Assembly (NCBI GenBank): GCA_028280065.1
Contig: JANQMN010000089.1
Coordinates: 1 to 39,112 of the forward strand
Direction of reading: 5' to 3'
Origin: Hahella sp.
GTDB taxonomy: Bacteria; Pseudomonadota; Gammaproteobacteria; Pseudomonadales; Oleiphilaceae
DNA length: 39,112 nucleotides
Shown here: in pieces, positions 24,278 to 33,947 of the stretch
Layout: each line of letters opens with the position of its first letter
Numbering within the stretch: the first letter of the stretch is position 1
The notes under the pieces: model-generated
Told to the model about the DNA's origin: nothing
Database searches by the model: none
Seen by the model: the letters and a program-made list of their open reading frames with translations, nothing else
Made by a program: the position numbers and the translations under genes

Positions 24278-26554
24278 ATGTTAAACGTTTTAAGAAGTAT
24301 CGTGCAGGAGGTCAATGCCGCACCAGATTTGAATTCGGCATTAACCTTAATCGTGGAGCGGGTGCATCAGTCGATGGATACCGAAGTCTGCTCTATCTAT
24401 CTCTTGGACCCGGAATCGCACCAATACATCCTCATGGCCAGTAAGGGCCTCAATCCCGATGCGATTGGCAAAGTTCGTCTGGGGCATTCGGAGGGGCTGG
24501 TCGGTTTGGTGGGGGTTCGCGAAGAGCCATTGAACTTGCACAATGCGCCGGCCCATCCCCGCTATCGCTATTTCCCTGAAACCGGCGAAGAGCGTTATAA
24601 ATCTTTTCTTGGCGTGCCCATTATTCATCATCGCAAGGTACTCGGTGTGCTGGTGGTTCAGCAACGCGCCAGCCGTCTGTTCGACGAAGGCGAAGAAGCG
24701 TTTCTTGTCACTATTTCAGCGCAATTGGCCGCGGTTATCGCCCACAGTGAAGCTACCGGTATCATTTCCGGCATGGATTTCACCGGACAAGCTGCCAAGG
24801 ACATTTGCTTTAAAGGCGTTGCCGGCGCACCCGGCGTTGCGGTCGGCGAATGCGTTGTATTTTTCCCGCATGCCGATTTGAATGCTGTTCCCGATAAAAA
24901 GATACAGGATATCGATGAGGAAATAACGCAGTTTGAAGCGGCTGTCAACGCGGTTCGTGAAGATATCCGGGGGGTGGGTGATCGTCTTGCCAGTCAGCTG
25001 CGGCCGGAAGAGCAAGCCCTATTTGATGTGTATTTGGGGATGTTGGACGATACCGCGTTGTCCGGGGAGGTCCGAACGCAGATTCGGAAAGGCCAGTGGG
25101 CGCAAGGAGCCTTGCGTGATGTTGTGCAGGAGTATGTCAGGCATTTTGAGGGCATCAGTGATCCGTATCTCAAAGAGCGTTCGGTGGATATCAAAGACTT
25201 AGGCCAACGAGTTCTCGCTCACCTGCAACAGAACCAGGTCAACGAAAAACAGGATTATCCGGACAACACGATCTTGATTAGCGAAGAACTGACTCCTTCA
25301 ATGTTAGGCGAAGTACCTCGAGAGAAGCTAAAAGCATTGGTATCGGTGCTTGGTTCAGGCAACTCCCATGTGGCAATTCTTGCTCGGGCGATGGGCTTGC
25401 CTTGTGTTATGGGCGTGGTGGATATGCCTATCAACAAGCTCGACGGCCGGAGAATAGTGGCGGACGGCTATAATGGCGAAATCTACAGTCATCTATCCCC
25501 CGAACTGCTTGGATTTTATTCCAGCATTGTTGCCGAAGAGGAACAAATTGCCCGGGGATTGGAAGAGCTAAGGGAACTACCCTGCGTAACCAAAGATGGC
25601 CGCCATATTGCGCTTTGGGTAAATACCGGATTGATGACCGATGTCATGCGCTCCCTTAACCAAGGCGCGGAAGGCGTTGGACTCTACCGCACCGAAGTTC
25701 CATTTATGATAAATGACCGGTTTCCCAGTGAAATCGAACAACGAGATTGTTACCGGGAACAGTTGGAGGCTTTTTCACCCTCGTTAGTAACCATGCGAAC
25801 GTTGGATATAGGCGGTGACAAGGCGTTGACCTACTTCCCGATCAATGAGGAAAACCCTTTCCTAGGTTGGCGCGGCATTCGGGTGACGCTTGACCATCCG
25901 GAAATATTTCTAGTCCAGGTCAGGGCCATGCTGAAAGCCAGCGAAGGATTGGATAATCTCCGAATTATGTTACCCATGATATCCAATATTTCCGAAGTGG
26001 AAGAGTCGTTGCACTTGATTTACCGCGTGTATCACGAAGTTCGGGAAGAGGGTATCGATGTGAAAATGCCGCCGGTCGGTGTCATGATCGAAGTCCCCAG
26101 CGCTATATTCCAGGTAAGGGAAATCTGCGAACGCGTGGATTTTATAAGTGTGGGAAGCAACGACCTAACCCAGTATATGCTGGCAGTGGACAGAAACAAT
26201 CCCCGTGTGGCCTCTCTATACCACTCTTTTCACCCGGCCGTTCTACAGGCCTTATATAAAATCGCGTGCGATGCACATTCGGTTGGCAAGCAGGTGGGTA
26301 TTTGCGGTGAGATGGCGGGCGACCCAGGCGGAGCCATCATCCTTACCGCGATGGGTTATGACACGCTTTCGATGAACGCTGTGAATTTGCCCAGAGTTAA
26401 GTCCGTATTACGATCGGTGTCGGTGGATTGGGCGGAAGATCTGTTGCGTAAACTGCTCTGCATGGATAGTCCTGAAGTAGTGCGTAGCACACTGGAATTT
26501 TCCCTGAAAGAAATTGGCTATGAGCAATACACCCGTCCGCAACGCAAAAACTAA
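24278..26554 (+). CDS. ptsP: Phosphoenolpyruvate-protein phosphotransferase PtsP (enzyme I Ntr)
   Basis: PtsP starts the nitrogen-related phosphotransferase chain, passing phosphate from PEP to NPr, and links nitrogen status to regulation. The 758-residue protein has an N-terminal GAF domain (about 5-165), the PEP-utilising swivel domain with phospho-histidine H364 in GSGNSHVAILARAMGLPCVMG, and the C-terminal PEP-binding barrel with RTEVPFM, DIGGDKALTYFP, GSNDLTQYMLAVDRNN and catalytic Cys in GICGEMAGD. I chose ATG 24278, giving MLNVLRSIVQEVNAAPDLNSAL, the typical start; the frame is open 23 codons further upstream. ptsN and ptsO are not in the window. Confidence 0.96.
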   Translation: MLNVLRSIVQEVNAAPDLNSALTLIVERVHQSMDTEVCSIYLLDPESHQYILMASKGLNPDAIGKVRLGHSEGLVGLVGVREEPLNLHNAPAHPRYRYFPETGEERYKSFLGVPIIHHRKVLGVLVVQQRASRLFDEGEEAFLVTISAQLAAVIAHSEATGIISGMDFTGQAAKDICFKGVAGAPGVAVGECVVFFPHADLNAVPDKKIQDIDEEITQFEAAVNAVREDIRGVGDRLASQLRPEEQALFDVYLGMLDDTALSGEVRTQIRKGQWAQGALRDVVQEYVRHFEGISDPYLKERSVDIKDLGQRVLAHLQQNQVNEKQDYPDNTILISEELTPSMLGEVPREKLKALVSVLGSGNSHVAILARAMGLPCVMGVVDMPINKLDGRRIVADGYNGEIYSHLSPELLGFYSSIVAEEEQIARGLEELRELPCVTKDGRHIALWVNTGLMTDVMRSLNQGAEGVGLYRTEVPFMINDRFPSEIEQRDCYREQLEAFSPSLVTMRTLDIGGDKALTYFPINEENPFLGWRGIRVTLDHPEIFLVQVRAMLKASEGLDNLRIMLPMISNISEVEESLHLIYRVYHEVREEGIDVKMPPVGVMIEVPSAIFQVREICERVDFISVGSNDLTQYMLAVDRNNPRVASLYHSFHPAVLQALYKIACDAHSVGKQVGICGEMAGDPGGAIILTAMGYDTLSMNAVNLPRVKSVLRSVSVDWAEDLLRKLLCMDSPEVVRSTLEFSLKEIGYEQYTRPQRKN

Positions 26555-26811
26555 GCCCTAAATCAACGCAAAATCGTTTTCGCCCCTACCAGCCTTTGCA
26601 CCATGACAGGCCCGCCAATCCGGCAGATCAATGCCGCAAATTTACCAAACTTGTGCAGTTGCCAGGTGACAGTTGAATAGTATGTTTATTCTAAACCCCT
26701 CTGTTAACTTTGTAGCTAATGAAACGGTGGGCAAATGGGGCACCGTCGGCTGCTGGGCGTGAGAGTAACTATACTTGAATAACGAAAAGGCAGCATCTTG
26801 AGTAGTTAATC

Positions 26812-28068
26812 ATGACAAAAAGTCAGTTTTCCAAACAGAATCACCCCAAAGTCGGACTGGCATTAGGTGGCGGCGGAGCGCTTGGCGGTATTTATCTCAT
26901 CGGGGCATTGCGTGCCTTGGATGAGGCGTTGGAAGGTGTCGACTTTAATGATCTTTACGTTTATGTCGGCGTAAGTGCAGGAGCCTTTGTCGCGGCGAAT
27001 TTGGCTAACCAGGTGACTACTGCGCAAATGTGTCGGATATTTGTCAGAAATGAATCCGATGTGCACCCCTTCCATCCGGACGTTTTTTACCGTCCGGCAA
27101 GCCGGGAATATTTGCGTCGGGCAGTGTCCGTGCCAGGTTTGCTGATAGAGGCATGCGCGAGGTTTGTTTCAAATCCCCGCGATCAGAGTTTTCTGGAAGC
27201 ATTAACCCTGCTGGCACAAGCTGTTCCGGCCGGATTGTTCGACAATGAGGGGGTTCATGAGTACCTTGAGCGATCCTTTAGCTTGTTAGGGAGAACAAAC
27301 GACTTTCGTCAGTTGAGCCGGCGTTTGTATCTGGTAGCTGCCGATGTCGAAAGTGGCGATTCCGTAAGATTCGGGTCCCCTGGATTTGACCAGGTGCCAA
27401 TCTCGAAAGCGGTTCAAGCCAGTGTTGCGATACCTGCGATCTATACGCCGGTGGAAGTAAACGGGCGATTTTATTTGGATGGCACGTTAAGAAAGGGTAT
27501 GCACGCATCGGTGGCTCTTGAGGATGGTGCAGATTTGGTGATCGGCATCAATCCTGTTGTTCCGATAGATGTAAAGGCGGCAGTGGAGGCCGGAACTATG
27601 GCTCCCGGTGGGTTGTTGAACAAGGGAATGCAGAATATCGTTGCACAAACCTACCGGACGATGGTGCATTCAAGAATGCGGGCAGGCATGGCGATGTACG
27701 AAAAAGAGTACCCTGATGCCCATATTGCCTTGTTTGAGCCGATGAGGGACGATGCCAAGCTGTTTTTTACTAATGTGTTCAGCTTTCAATCTCGACGGAT
27801 CGTTTGTGAACATGCCTATCAAATGACAAGGCATGACCTTCTGCAGAGATTCGATAGTTTGTCGGATGAGTTAGCCGACTTTGGCATCAAAATTAAGAAA
27901 GAGATTTTAGAAGACGAGCAGAGGACCATAAGTACCGGATTGTACGGTGAGATGTTACCGCTTTATGTGTCCAATGATCAGGAGAGTCGAGGTGGCTACT
28001 TTGATCGCATTGGTGCAGGTCTGGAAAGTGTCGCCGATATGCTGCAGAACGTTAAGAATGTGATATAG
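26812..28068 (+). CDS. Patatin-like phospholipase / serine hydrolase
   Basis: A 418-residue patatin-like lipase. The oxyanion-hole motif GGGGALGG is at about 19-26, the nucleophile in GVSAGA is S55, and the catalytic Asp is D223 in the YLDGT motif, so the Ser-Asp dyad is complete. No signal peptide is visible, which points to a cytosolic or peripheral membrane protein, or one exported by another route. After the catalytic domain the C-terminal 150 residues are helical and end with an amphipathic stretch (FDRIGAGLESVADMLQNV) that might bind membranes. It stands alone between ptsP and a strong terminator, with 257 bp upstream that may hold its promoter. The substrate is unknown. Confidence 0.87.
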   Translation: MTKSQFSKQNHPKVGLALGGGGALGGIYLIGALRALDEALEGVDFNDLYVYVGVSAGAFVAANLANQVTTAQMCRIFVRNESDVHPFHPDVFYRPASREYLRRAVSVPGLLIEACARFVSNPRDQSFLEALTLLAQAVPAGLFDNEGVHEYLERSFSLLGRTNDFRQLSRRLYLVAADVESGDSVRFGSPGFDQVPISKAVQASVAIPAIYTPVEVNGRFYLDGTLRKGMHASVALEDGADLVIGINPVVPIDVKAAVEAGTMAPGGLLNKGMQNIVAQTYRTMVHSRMRAGMAMYEKEYPDAHIALFEPMRDDAKLFFTNVFSFQSRRIVCEHAYQMTRHDLLQRFDSLSDELADFGIKIKKEILEDEQRTISTGLYGEMLPLYVSNDQESRGGYFDRIGAGLESVADMLQNVKNVI

Positions 28069-28078
28069 GCCTTTTTAT

Positions 28079-28134
28079 AACCCTTCGTCCACATCCCCCC
28101 TCCTATCAAACCCCACTTGGACGAAGGGTTTTTT
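28079..28134 (+). terminator. Rho-independent terminator of the patatin-like gene
   Basis: Perfect 13-bp arms (AACCCTTCGTCCA, 28079-28091; TGGACGAAGGGTT, 28118-28130) flank a long 26-base C-rich loop, followed by TTTT. The stem starts 11 bp after the stop codon of the patatin-like gene. Confidence 0.85.
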
Positions 28135-28152
28135 CTTCTGCTTTCAATTTAG

Positions 28153-28515
28153 TTATGGGAATGTCTTGTCTCGACTAGCGCCGGCCTCGGCGAGTTGTGC
28201 CAGATAGCCCTCCCAATAATGGTCCTGATGCCGGCCCAAGTCCATCAGATATTCCCAGCTGTATAGCCCGCTATCATGGCCGTCGGAGAAGGTGATTTTC
28301 AAGGCGTAACGGCCAACGGCCGCAATGTTCTGAATTCCAACCTGTCTTTTCCCCGTTTGCAGAACTGCGCCTTTGCCGCCATGCCCCCGGACTTCGGCTG
28401 AGGGAGAAAATACCCGAAGAAATTCCGCTGTAAAAATGTACTCATCGCCTGAATCAAATGCGATCTCCAGGGTGGCGGATTTCGAATGCAGTTCAATACG
28501 AGTAGGAAAAGGCAT
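28153..28515 (-). CDS. DUF971 family protein
   Basis: A 120-residue protein of the DUF971 (gamma-butyrobetaine hydroxylase N-terminal-like) family. The core includes YIFTAEFLRVFSPSAEVRGHGG, IQNIAAVGRYALKITFSDGHDSGLYSWEYL, which matches the family's SDGH(D/N)SGIYSW signature. Such proteins are often linked by context to metal or iron-sulphur biology, but no role is proven. It follows hslU by 33 bp in the same direction, as in Pseudomonas, and probably shares the hslVU transcript. The ribosome-binding site is weak (AGAAG). Confidence 0.9.
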   Translation of the reverse strand: MPFPTRIELHSKSATLEIAFDSGDEYIFTAEFLRVFSPSAEVRGHGGKGAVLQTGKRQVGIQNIAAVGRYALKITFSDGHDSGLYSWEYLMDLGRHQDHYWEGYLAQLAEAGASRDKTFP

Positions 28516-28548
28516 GGTTATTTTCTTCTATATCCAGTGGGGTTGGCG

Positions 28549-29880
28549 CTATAGGATATAACGACTCAGATCTTCATCTTCCGATAGCTCTTCTAGGCAT
28601 TCGTCGACATAGGCGGCGGTGATTTCAAATACTTCCCTGATTTGGTCGCCCGCCTTGAAGGAAATTTCCTCAAGCAACTTTTCCATCACGGTATGTAATC
28701 TCCGCGCACCGATGTTTTCGGTTCTCTCATTCACTTTCCAGGCAATTTGCGCAATGCGTTTAATCGCGTTTTCACTGAAGCTGATATTGACGCTTTCGGT
28801 GGCCATCAAGGCGGTGTATTGTTCGGTGAGAGAGGCGTTTGGTTCGGTCAGGATACGCTCAAAATCGTCCGGGGAAAGTGCACTGAGTTCCACTCTGATT
28901 GGCAGCCTTCCCTGTAGTTCCGGTATTAAATCGGAAGGTTTGGATAAATGGAATGCGCCAGAGGCGATAAAGAGAATATGGTCTGTTTTGATCATGCCGA
29001 ACTTGGTGCTGATTGTGCAACCTTCAATCAAAGGCAGAAGATCGCGTTGTACGCCTTCCCGGGAGACATCGGCAGATCCTGTCTCCGAACGCTTAGCTAC
29101 CTTATCGATTTCATCAATAAATACTATTCCGTTTTGCTCCACCAGTTCTAAAGCTCGCTGCTTAATCTCTTCTTCGTTGATGAGTTTTGACGCTTCTTCG
29201 TCAGCCACTTTTTTCATTGCATCCGCGACTTTCATGCGTTTCGATCGTTTTCGCTCTCCTGAAATATTTGAGAACATGTTTTGCAACTGGCTGGTCATTT
29301 CTTCCATGCCGGGAGGCGCCATAATTTCCACGCCGACCGGGGTCGCTCTAACCTCAATATCTATTTCTTTGTCATCCAGTTTGCCTTCACGTAGTTTTTT
29401 ACGAAACACTTGGCGCGCCGCCGATTCCTGTTCCGCCGGCGGATTATCTTGCGAGGTTGTCCGAGGCGGTGGTAACAGCGCGTCCAAAATTCGGTCTTCC
29501 GCAGCATCCAGAGCACGGTTTTTAACCTTTGTCATTTCCTTTTCGCGGAGCATTTTTATCGCCATATCCGCAAGATCGCGGATTATGGATTCAACATCTC
29601 TGCCTACATAGCCCACTTCCGTGAACTTGGTTGCCTCTACTTTTATAAATGGGGCGTCGGCAAGTTTTGCCAAGCGCCTGGCAATTTCAGTCTTGCCGAC
29701 GCCGGTCGGACCAATCATAAGAATGTTCTTAGGAGTGATTTCATCGCGGAGCTTGTCGTCGATCTGCATCCGGCGCCAGCGGTTTCGGAGAGCAATAGCA
29801 ACTGCGCGTTTGGCAGCCTGTTGTCCGATGATGTGATAGTCCAGTTCTTGAACGATTTCTCTGGGAGTCATGCCCGACAT
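28549..29880 (-). CDS. hslU: ATP-dependent protease ATPase subunit HslU
   Basis: HslU is the AAA+ unfoldase of the HslVU protease, feeding substrates to HslV in the cytosol. The 443-residue protein has Walker A GPTGVGKT at 57-64, the GYVG pore loop at 90-93, the intermediate domain (about 110-235), Walker B FIDEID with D256 and E257, and the C-terminal tail ending LSRYIL, which docks into HslV. Start: ATG 29880 has AGG nine bases before it; a second ATG four codons on is possible. It lies 62 bp after hslV and 33 bp before DUF971. Confidence 0.98.
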   Translation of the reverse strand: MSGMTPREIVQELDYHIIGQQAAKRAVAIALRNRWRRMQIDDKLRDEITPKNILMIGPTGVGKTEIARRLAKLADAPFIKVEATKFTEVGYVGRDVESIIRDLADMAIKMLREKEMTKVKNRALDAAEDRILDALLPPPRTTSQDNPPAEQESAARQVFRKKLREGKLDDKEIDIEVRATPVGVEIMAPPGMEEMTSQLQNMFSNISGERKRSKRMKVADAMKKVADEEASKLINEEEIKQRALELVEQNGIVFIDEIDKVAKRSETGSADVSREGVQRDLLPLIEGCTISTKFGMIKTDHILFIASGAFHLSKPSDLIPELQGRLPIRVELSALSPDDFERILTEPNASLTEQYTALMATESVNISFSENAIKRIAQIAWKVNERTENIGARRLHTVMEKLLEEISFKAGDQIREVFEITAAYVDECLEELSEDEDLSRYIL

Positions 29881-29942
29881 GGTATAGGCCTACTTTAATC
29901 TGTCTTAAATACTTGCTGTGCTGAATGGAAGGTGCAAAAAGG

Positions 29943-30464
29943 TCACGTAATTTCTTCAATCGTGGCATTTTGATTGGTAAATACGCAGATGCTACCGGCG
30001 ATTTCCAGGCTTTTTTCTACAATTTGCCTGGCGCTGAGTTCGGTATTGTCCAGCAATGCTTTCGCCGCTGCTTGGGCATAAGCGCCACCGGAGCCTATCG
30101 CTATAAGGCTTTGCTCCGGTTCAATCACATCTCCATTACCGGTAATGATTAACGAGGAATCGGGGTCGGCAACTGCCAGTATTGCTTCCAGCCGTCTTAA
30201 CGCGCGATCAGTACGCCAGTCTTTGGCTAGTTCGACCGCCGAACGGATCAGATTTCCTTGGTGTTTATCCAGTTGCGCCTCGAATCTCTCGAATAGTGTG
30301 AAGGCATCTGCTGTCCCCCCGGCGAAACCGGCTATAACTTTGTCCTGATATAAGCGTCTCACTTTACGTGCATTGCCTTTCATGACCGTATTACCAAGGG
30401 AAACCTGGCCGTCTCCAGCCATCGCAACCTGCTGCCCTCTGCGAACGGATACAATTGTCGTCAT
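29943..30464 (-). CDS. hslV: ATP-dependent protease peptidase subunit HslV
   Basis: HslV is the proteasome-like peptidase that forms a double ring with HslU. The 173-residue protein starts MTTIVSVRR; after Met removal the Thr becomes the N-terminal nucleophile. The [22 protein letters not shown] and [17 protein letters not shown] segments are diagnostic, as is [21 protein letters not shown] lies before the ATG. It is the first gene of hslV-hslU-DUF971, with a promoter candidate directly upstream. Confidence 0.98.
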   Translation of the reverse strand: MTTIVSVRRGQQVAMAGDGQVSLGNTVMKGNARKVRRLYQDKVIAGFAGGTADAFTLFERFEAQLDKHQGNLIRSAVELAKDWRTDRALRRLEAILAVADPDSSLIITGNGDVIEPEQSLIAIGSGGAYAQAAAKALLDNTELSARQIVEKSLEIAGSICVFTNQNATIEEIT

Positions 30465-30493
30465 TCTGCGGTCCTCGCCAAAAATGTCTGATC

Positions 30494-30521
30494 AATATAA
30501 GGGCGGTATGCAGAAATTCAA
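30494..30521 (-). promoter_or_regulatory. hslV promoter, sigma-70-like with overlapping heat-shock-like match
   Basis: On the minus strand TTGAAT (30521-30516) and TATATT (30499-30494) are 16 bp apart, ending 29 bp before the hslV ATG. The same stretch reads TTGAA then CCCTTATAT at spacing close to that of heat-shock sigma-32 promoters (CTTGAAA, CCCCAT). hslVU is heat-shock controlled in Escherichia coli, which supports the reading. Confidence 0.5.
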
Positions 30522-30601
30522 TTCGTCGGACGAAGTATTTACCTGGTTTCCGGACGGTTGTTAGTTTGCTGATTAATCAACTGATACCGGATCACCATGG
30601 C

Positions 30602-31129
30602 TCAATCTGTCTCCAGAACCTGTTTGCGAACCAGAGGCTGGATATTTATCGCAACCAGTTTGTCGATAGCGCTGTTCATTCGGGAGCGCGATTTGTAGGG
30701 CCCCACCTGAACTCGGTACCAAATATCGTCTGATTCGACCTCGATTCTTCGAACATCGGCTTTGAGTCCTTGAAAAGCGATTGTCGCTTTTTGTCTTTCA
30801 GCATCAGACGCATTTCGAAAAGAGCCGGTCTGCAGCAGATAATGCACGTTTTCTGGTTGCCTTTTGGGTTTATACTCTTCCACTGTAGGTGTCTTTACCT
30901 TGGTCTCGGGCAACATCTCATAGAAGTCGAAATCAGTTCCCTTGTTAGAGCCATTTGATTGTGATGCGGATTCTGCCGGCGCGGAGGCTTTGGGATTCAG
31001 GTCACTGGTGTCGGGTGTTTCAGGAACTGTTTTCAGAAAGAACAAAAAATAGGTAAATGCCGCCGCCAAGCCTAAGTTGACGAACCAAACCCAGGGAGCA
31101 ATTCTATTTTTTGGTTTCGTTTCCTGCAT
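30602..31129 (-). CDS. SPOR-domain membrane protein (FtsN-like)
   Basis: The 175-residue protein has a short basic cytosolic tail (KPKNR), one membrane helix (about 12-33), a Pro/Ser/Asn-rich periplasmic linker, and a C-terminal SPOR domain (about 94-170: YLLQTGSFRNASDAERQKATI, then IWYRVQVGPYKSRSRMNSAIDKL). SPOR domains bind peptidoglycan strands lacking stem peptides at the division site. The layout is that of FtsN, and the place before hslV is where the ftsN-like gene stands in many gammaproteobacteria. It is shorter than Escherichia coli FtsN, so the name is not assigned. 157 bp separate it from priA. Confidence 0.88.
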   Translation of the reverse strand: MQETKPKNRIAPWVWFVNLGLAAAFTYFLFFLKTVPETPDTSDLNPKASAPAESASQSNGSNKGTDFDFYEMLPETKVKTPTVEEYKPKRQPENVHYLLQTGSFRNASDAERQKATIAFQGLKADVRRIEVESDDIWYRVQVGPYKSRSRMNSAIDKLVAINIQPLVRKQVLETD

Positions 31130-31286
31130 TGTCTGGAATTACCTTTGTATTTACGTCCGAGTGGCTAGAGTGCAACAAATATCCGTTAGGAATGAATTGA
31201 AGTAAGTTCAATCCGGCTTATTGTTGTGCATGGTAATTTGGCTGGAAGGCATTTCAAGTACTTTTTCCATTGCTGAATTCGAGACC

Positions 31287-33494
31287 TTATCCGGTGTCGA
31301 CAGGATCAACATCGATGGTCCAACGAAATCTGCGGCTGTTGTTTGGTGGTTTTTGATTATTCAACCAGTTGGCAATGTGCTTATTAAGTCTTTTTTTCGA
31401 AGAGCCTATTAACCAGAGCTGAGCGTGATAACGATTCTGCTTGCGGGCGATGGTCGCAGGAAAGGGCCCCAGAATACGGCAATCGGATTGGTGCGGTTGA
31501 AGCATTTCTGTTTTGAAACGCTGTAAACCCTGTAATGCTGCATCCGGATTCTGCGCCTCTGCCCGAATGATTGCCAATGCTTGATACGGTGGAAGCCCGG
31601 CTGTTTGACGTTGCTGCATTTCGGCTTTGTAGATGGCATCGTAGTCATGCCGAACGATGGCCTGTAGCAAGGGGTGATCGGGAAATTGGGTTTGAATATG
31701 GACATCACCTTGCCCCTCGCGCCTTCCAGCTCTGCCGGCGACTTGAATGAGCATTTGGGCGGTTTTCTCGGGAGCCCGAAAATCACTGCTAAATAAACCG
31801 GAATCGGCATTGAGCACAACGATAGTGGATAACTTACTAAAGTCATGCCCTTTGGCCAGCATTTGGGTGCCCACGATTACGCAGGGAGTTCCGCTTCGAA
31901 TTTGCTCCAGACGCTTGTTAAATTCTTTCTTGGACTGCGCAACATCGCGGTCTATTCGCAGCACAGGAACATCGGGAAACAGGTTTGCTAACACAGTTTC
32001 TGTGCGTTCGGTGCCAGTACCGATTGCCTGTAAAGTATCGGATTTGCATTTTGGGCATGCGGTTGGCAGCGGGTAACTACGCTCGCAATGGTGGCACGAC
32101 AGTAATTGGCGTTGCCAATGGATGGTCAGCCGCACGTCGCAGGAATGGCACTCGGCAAGCCAGCCACAGTTGGGACAAACTAATGCCGGCGCGTATCCCC
32201 GCCTATTGATGAACACCATTGCTTGCTGGTTGTTTTTTATCGCGTTCTTAATGATCGCTACTGCAGGAGACGATAATCCGCCTTCCAGCGGCCGAGCCTT
32301 GGTATCAATCAGATGAACTTTGGGCAATTGGTCGGCATTATGTCGAACAACTAAGCGGTGATAGTTGTAACGCTTGGTTTCGGCATTGAACAGGCTTTCA
32401 AACGACGGCGTGGCGCTACCTAAAATGACGGGGCACTTTGCTTGACTGGCTCGCAAAATCGCCAAATCCCGCCCATGATAGCGAGCGCCGTCCTGTTGCT
32501 TGAAAGAGCTGTCGTGTTCTTCGTCGACAATGATGGCGCTAAGCCTTTTAAAGGGAAGTAAGACCGCTGACCGGGTTCCTATTACTATGCGGGTATGACC
32601 AAATTTAGCGTCTACCCAGGTACGCCAACGCTCCTTGTCTGTCATCCCGCTATGATAAGCGCTGACCGAATCGCCAAACTGTGCCTGAAAACGCCGGATT
32701 GTTTGAGGTGTCAATGCAATTTCAGGCACCATTACCAGCACCTGGGAGGTTTGTTCAACATTAAGAACCGCTGAAATCCAATATAAATAGATTTCAGTCT
32801 TACCGCTTCCCGTCACGCCATAAAGTAAGTGGGTCTCGAAACTTTGCAGATTGCTGGAGAGAGCGTTTGCAATTTCTAACTGCGGTTTGCTAAGAGATGG
32901 TGTATTGGCAAATTGCGAACCATCACCGCTGGTTGTTTGGAACTCTTTAGATTTAGTAGCCAATCCGAGATCTGATAAGCGATTTAACTGTTTAGTGGTG
33001 TATCCCATTGAACGCAGATACTTCTCATGTAAGCCTTGGGGGTTTTCGCAAAGTAGGCGCACAAGCGATTTTTGCCGTTCACCTCGAAGTTTTGCTGTGT
33101 TTGATTCAGAGGTCGGTATCCAAATCGGCCTGCCAATTGCCTGCAGCAGTTCTTGGGTGTAAACGGCTTTTCGAAGCACTGGCGTCAGTGTGTTTTGGCA
33201 GAGTTCTCCCAGAGGGGCATGATAGTAATCCGCAATCCAACGAATCAGCGAAAATAGTTCGATCTCTAAGGAAGGGGTTGATTCCAGAAGTTGCTCTATT
33301 TTTTTTAAGTTCTGTTGGTCTTTACATTTAGCTCGCTCGACAACTACACCAACCAAGGTTCTGTTACCGAAAGGAACTAAACAGCGGATTCCCGGTTGAT
33401 AAAGGTTTTGATCCGGCTGCGCGGCTGCAGGCAAGTACTCGAATGTTTGCCGAACAGGAACAGGAATGGCGACACGTAGGAGAAAGGTTGACAT
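31287..33494 (-). CDS. priA: Primosomal protein N' (replication restart helicase PriA)
   Basis: PriA reloads the replisome at stalled forks. The 735-residue protein has an N-terminal DNA 3'-end-binding domain (MSTFLLRVAIPVPVRQTFEYL), Walker A GVTGSGKT at 226-233, the DEEHD box at 324-328, eight zinc-binding cysteines at 440, 443, 449, 452, 467, 470, 480 and 483, and the helicase motif VAGRAGR near 590. All expected elements are present. It is divergent from rpmE, a widely conserved pairing, and upstream of the SPOR-domain gene. The ribosome-binding site is weak. Confidence 0.97.
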   Translation of the reverse strand: MSTFLLRVAIPVPVRQTFEYLPAAAQPDQNLYQPGIRCLVPFGNRTLVGVVVERAKCKDQQNLKKIEQLLESTPSLEIELFSLIRWIADYYHAPLGELCQNTLTPVLRKAVYTQELLQAIGRPIWIPTSESNTAKLRGERQKSLVRLLCENPQGLHEKYLRSMGYTTKQLNRLSDLGLATKSKEFQTTSGDGSQFANTPSLSKPQLEIANALSSNLQSFETHLLYGVTGSGKTEIYLYWISAVLNVEQTSQVLVMVPEIALTPQTIRRFQAQFGDSVSAYHSGMTDKERWRTWVDAKFGHTRIVIGTRSAVLLPFKRLSAIIVDEEHDSSFKQQDGARYHGRDLAILRASQAKCPVILGSATPSFESLFNAETKRYNYHRLVVRHNADQLPKVHLIDTKARPLEGGLSSPAVAIIKNAIKNNQQAMVFINRRGYAPALVCPNCGWLAECHSCDVRLTIHWQRQLLSCHHCERSYPLPTACPKCKSDTLQAIGTGTERTETVLANLFPDVPVLRIDRDVAQSKKEFNKRLEQIRSGTPCVIVGTQMLAKGHDFSKLSTIVVLNADSGLFSSDFRAPEKTAQMLIQVAGRAGRREGQGDVHIQTQFPDHPLLQAIVRHDYDAIYKAEMQQRQTAGLPPYQALAIIRAEAQNPDAALQGLQRFKTEMLQPHQSDCRILGPFPATIARKQNRYHAQLWLIGSSKKRLNKHIANWLNNQKPPNNSRRFRWTIDVDPVDTG

Positions 33495-33551
33495 ACTGGG
33501 ATTATTTTAAGGCGCCTGGGCAAAGACGTTTAACAGTGGGTAAACGAGTGC

Positions 33552-33579
33552 TTGAGATTTATTCTAGTTCTGGTAGAAT
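33552..33579 (+). promoter_or_regulatory. Strong sigma-70 promoter for rpmE
   Basis: TTGAGA (33552-33557) and TAGAAT (33574-33579) are 16 bp apart, with TGG before the -10 forming an extended element. It predicts a leader of about 128 bases before the rpmE ATG. Confidence 0.65.
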
Positions 33580-33714
33580 TCCGCGTCTTTTCCACGGGCG
33601 AGCCTCCGATCCTAGAAGCGCAGAAAATTTCTTCCCAAGGATTGCGATAAGTTTGCCTTACTATGCGGTGCTCCACAAGAGGTGCGAGTAGCGGCAGAAT
33701 AACCGAGGTGACTC

Positions 33715-33933
33715 ATGAAGCAAGATATCCATCCCAAGTATGCTGAAATTACCGCAACTTGTAGTTGTGGTAACACGATTAAAACCCGTTCTACGCTGTG
33801 CAAAGACATTCACCTGGATGTTTGTTCAAGCTGCCACCCCTTCTATACAGGTAAGCAAAAAGTCTTGGATGCAGGCGGTCGTATCGATCGGTTCAAAAAG
33901 CGTTTCGGCAACCGAGTTGGCCGAGCCAGCTAA
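33715..33933 (+). CDS. rpmE: 50S ribosomal protein L31, zinc-binding type
   Basis: A 72-residue ribosomal protein bridging the subunits. It has the zinc-type cysteines: C16 and C18 in CSCGN, C37 and C40 in [10 protein letters not shown]. The alternative zinc-free paralogue would lack these. GAGGTGACTC precedes the ATG. It has its own promoter and terminator, so it is a single-gene unit, divergent from priA as in many gammaproteobacteria. Confidence 0.98.
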   Translation: MKQDIHPKYAEITATCSCGNTIKTRSTLCKDIHLDVCSSCHPFYTGKQKVLDAGGRIDRFKKRFGNRVGRAS

Positions 33934-33947
33934 AACAAGAATTTCTA

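Noticed and set aside
28619-29611. Long 330-codon plus-strand reading frame opposite hslU
   Set aside because: It is the antisense shadow of hslU, Ser/Ile-rich with no family motif, while hslU is unmistakable on the other strand.
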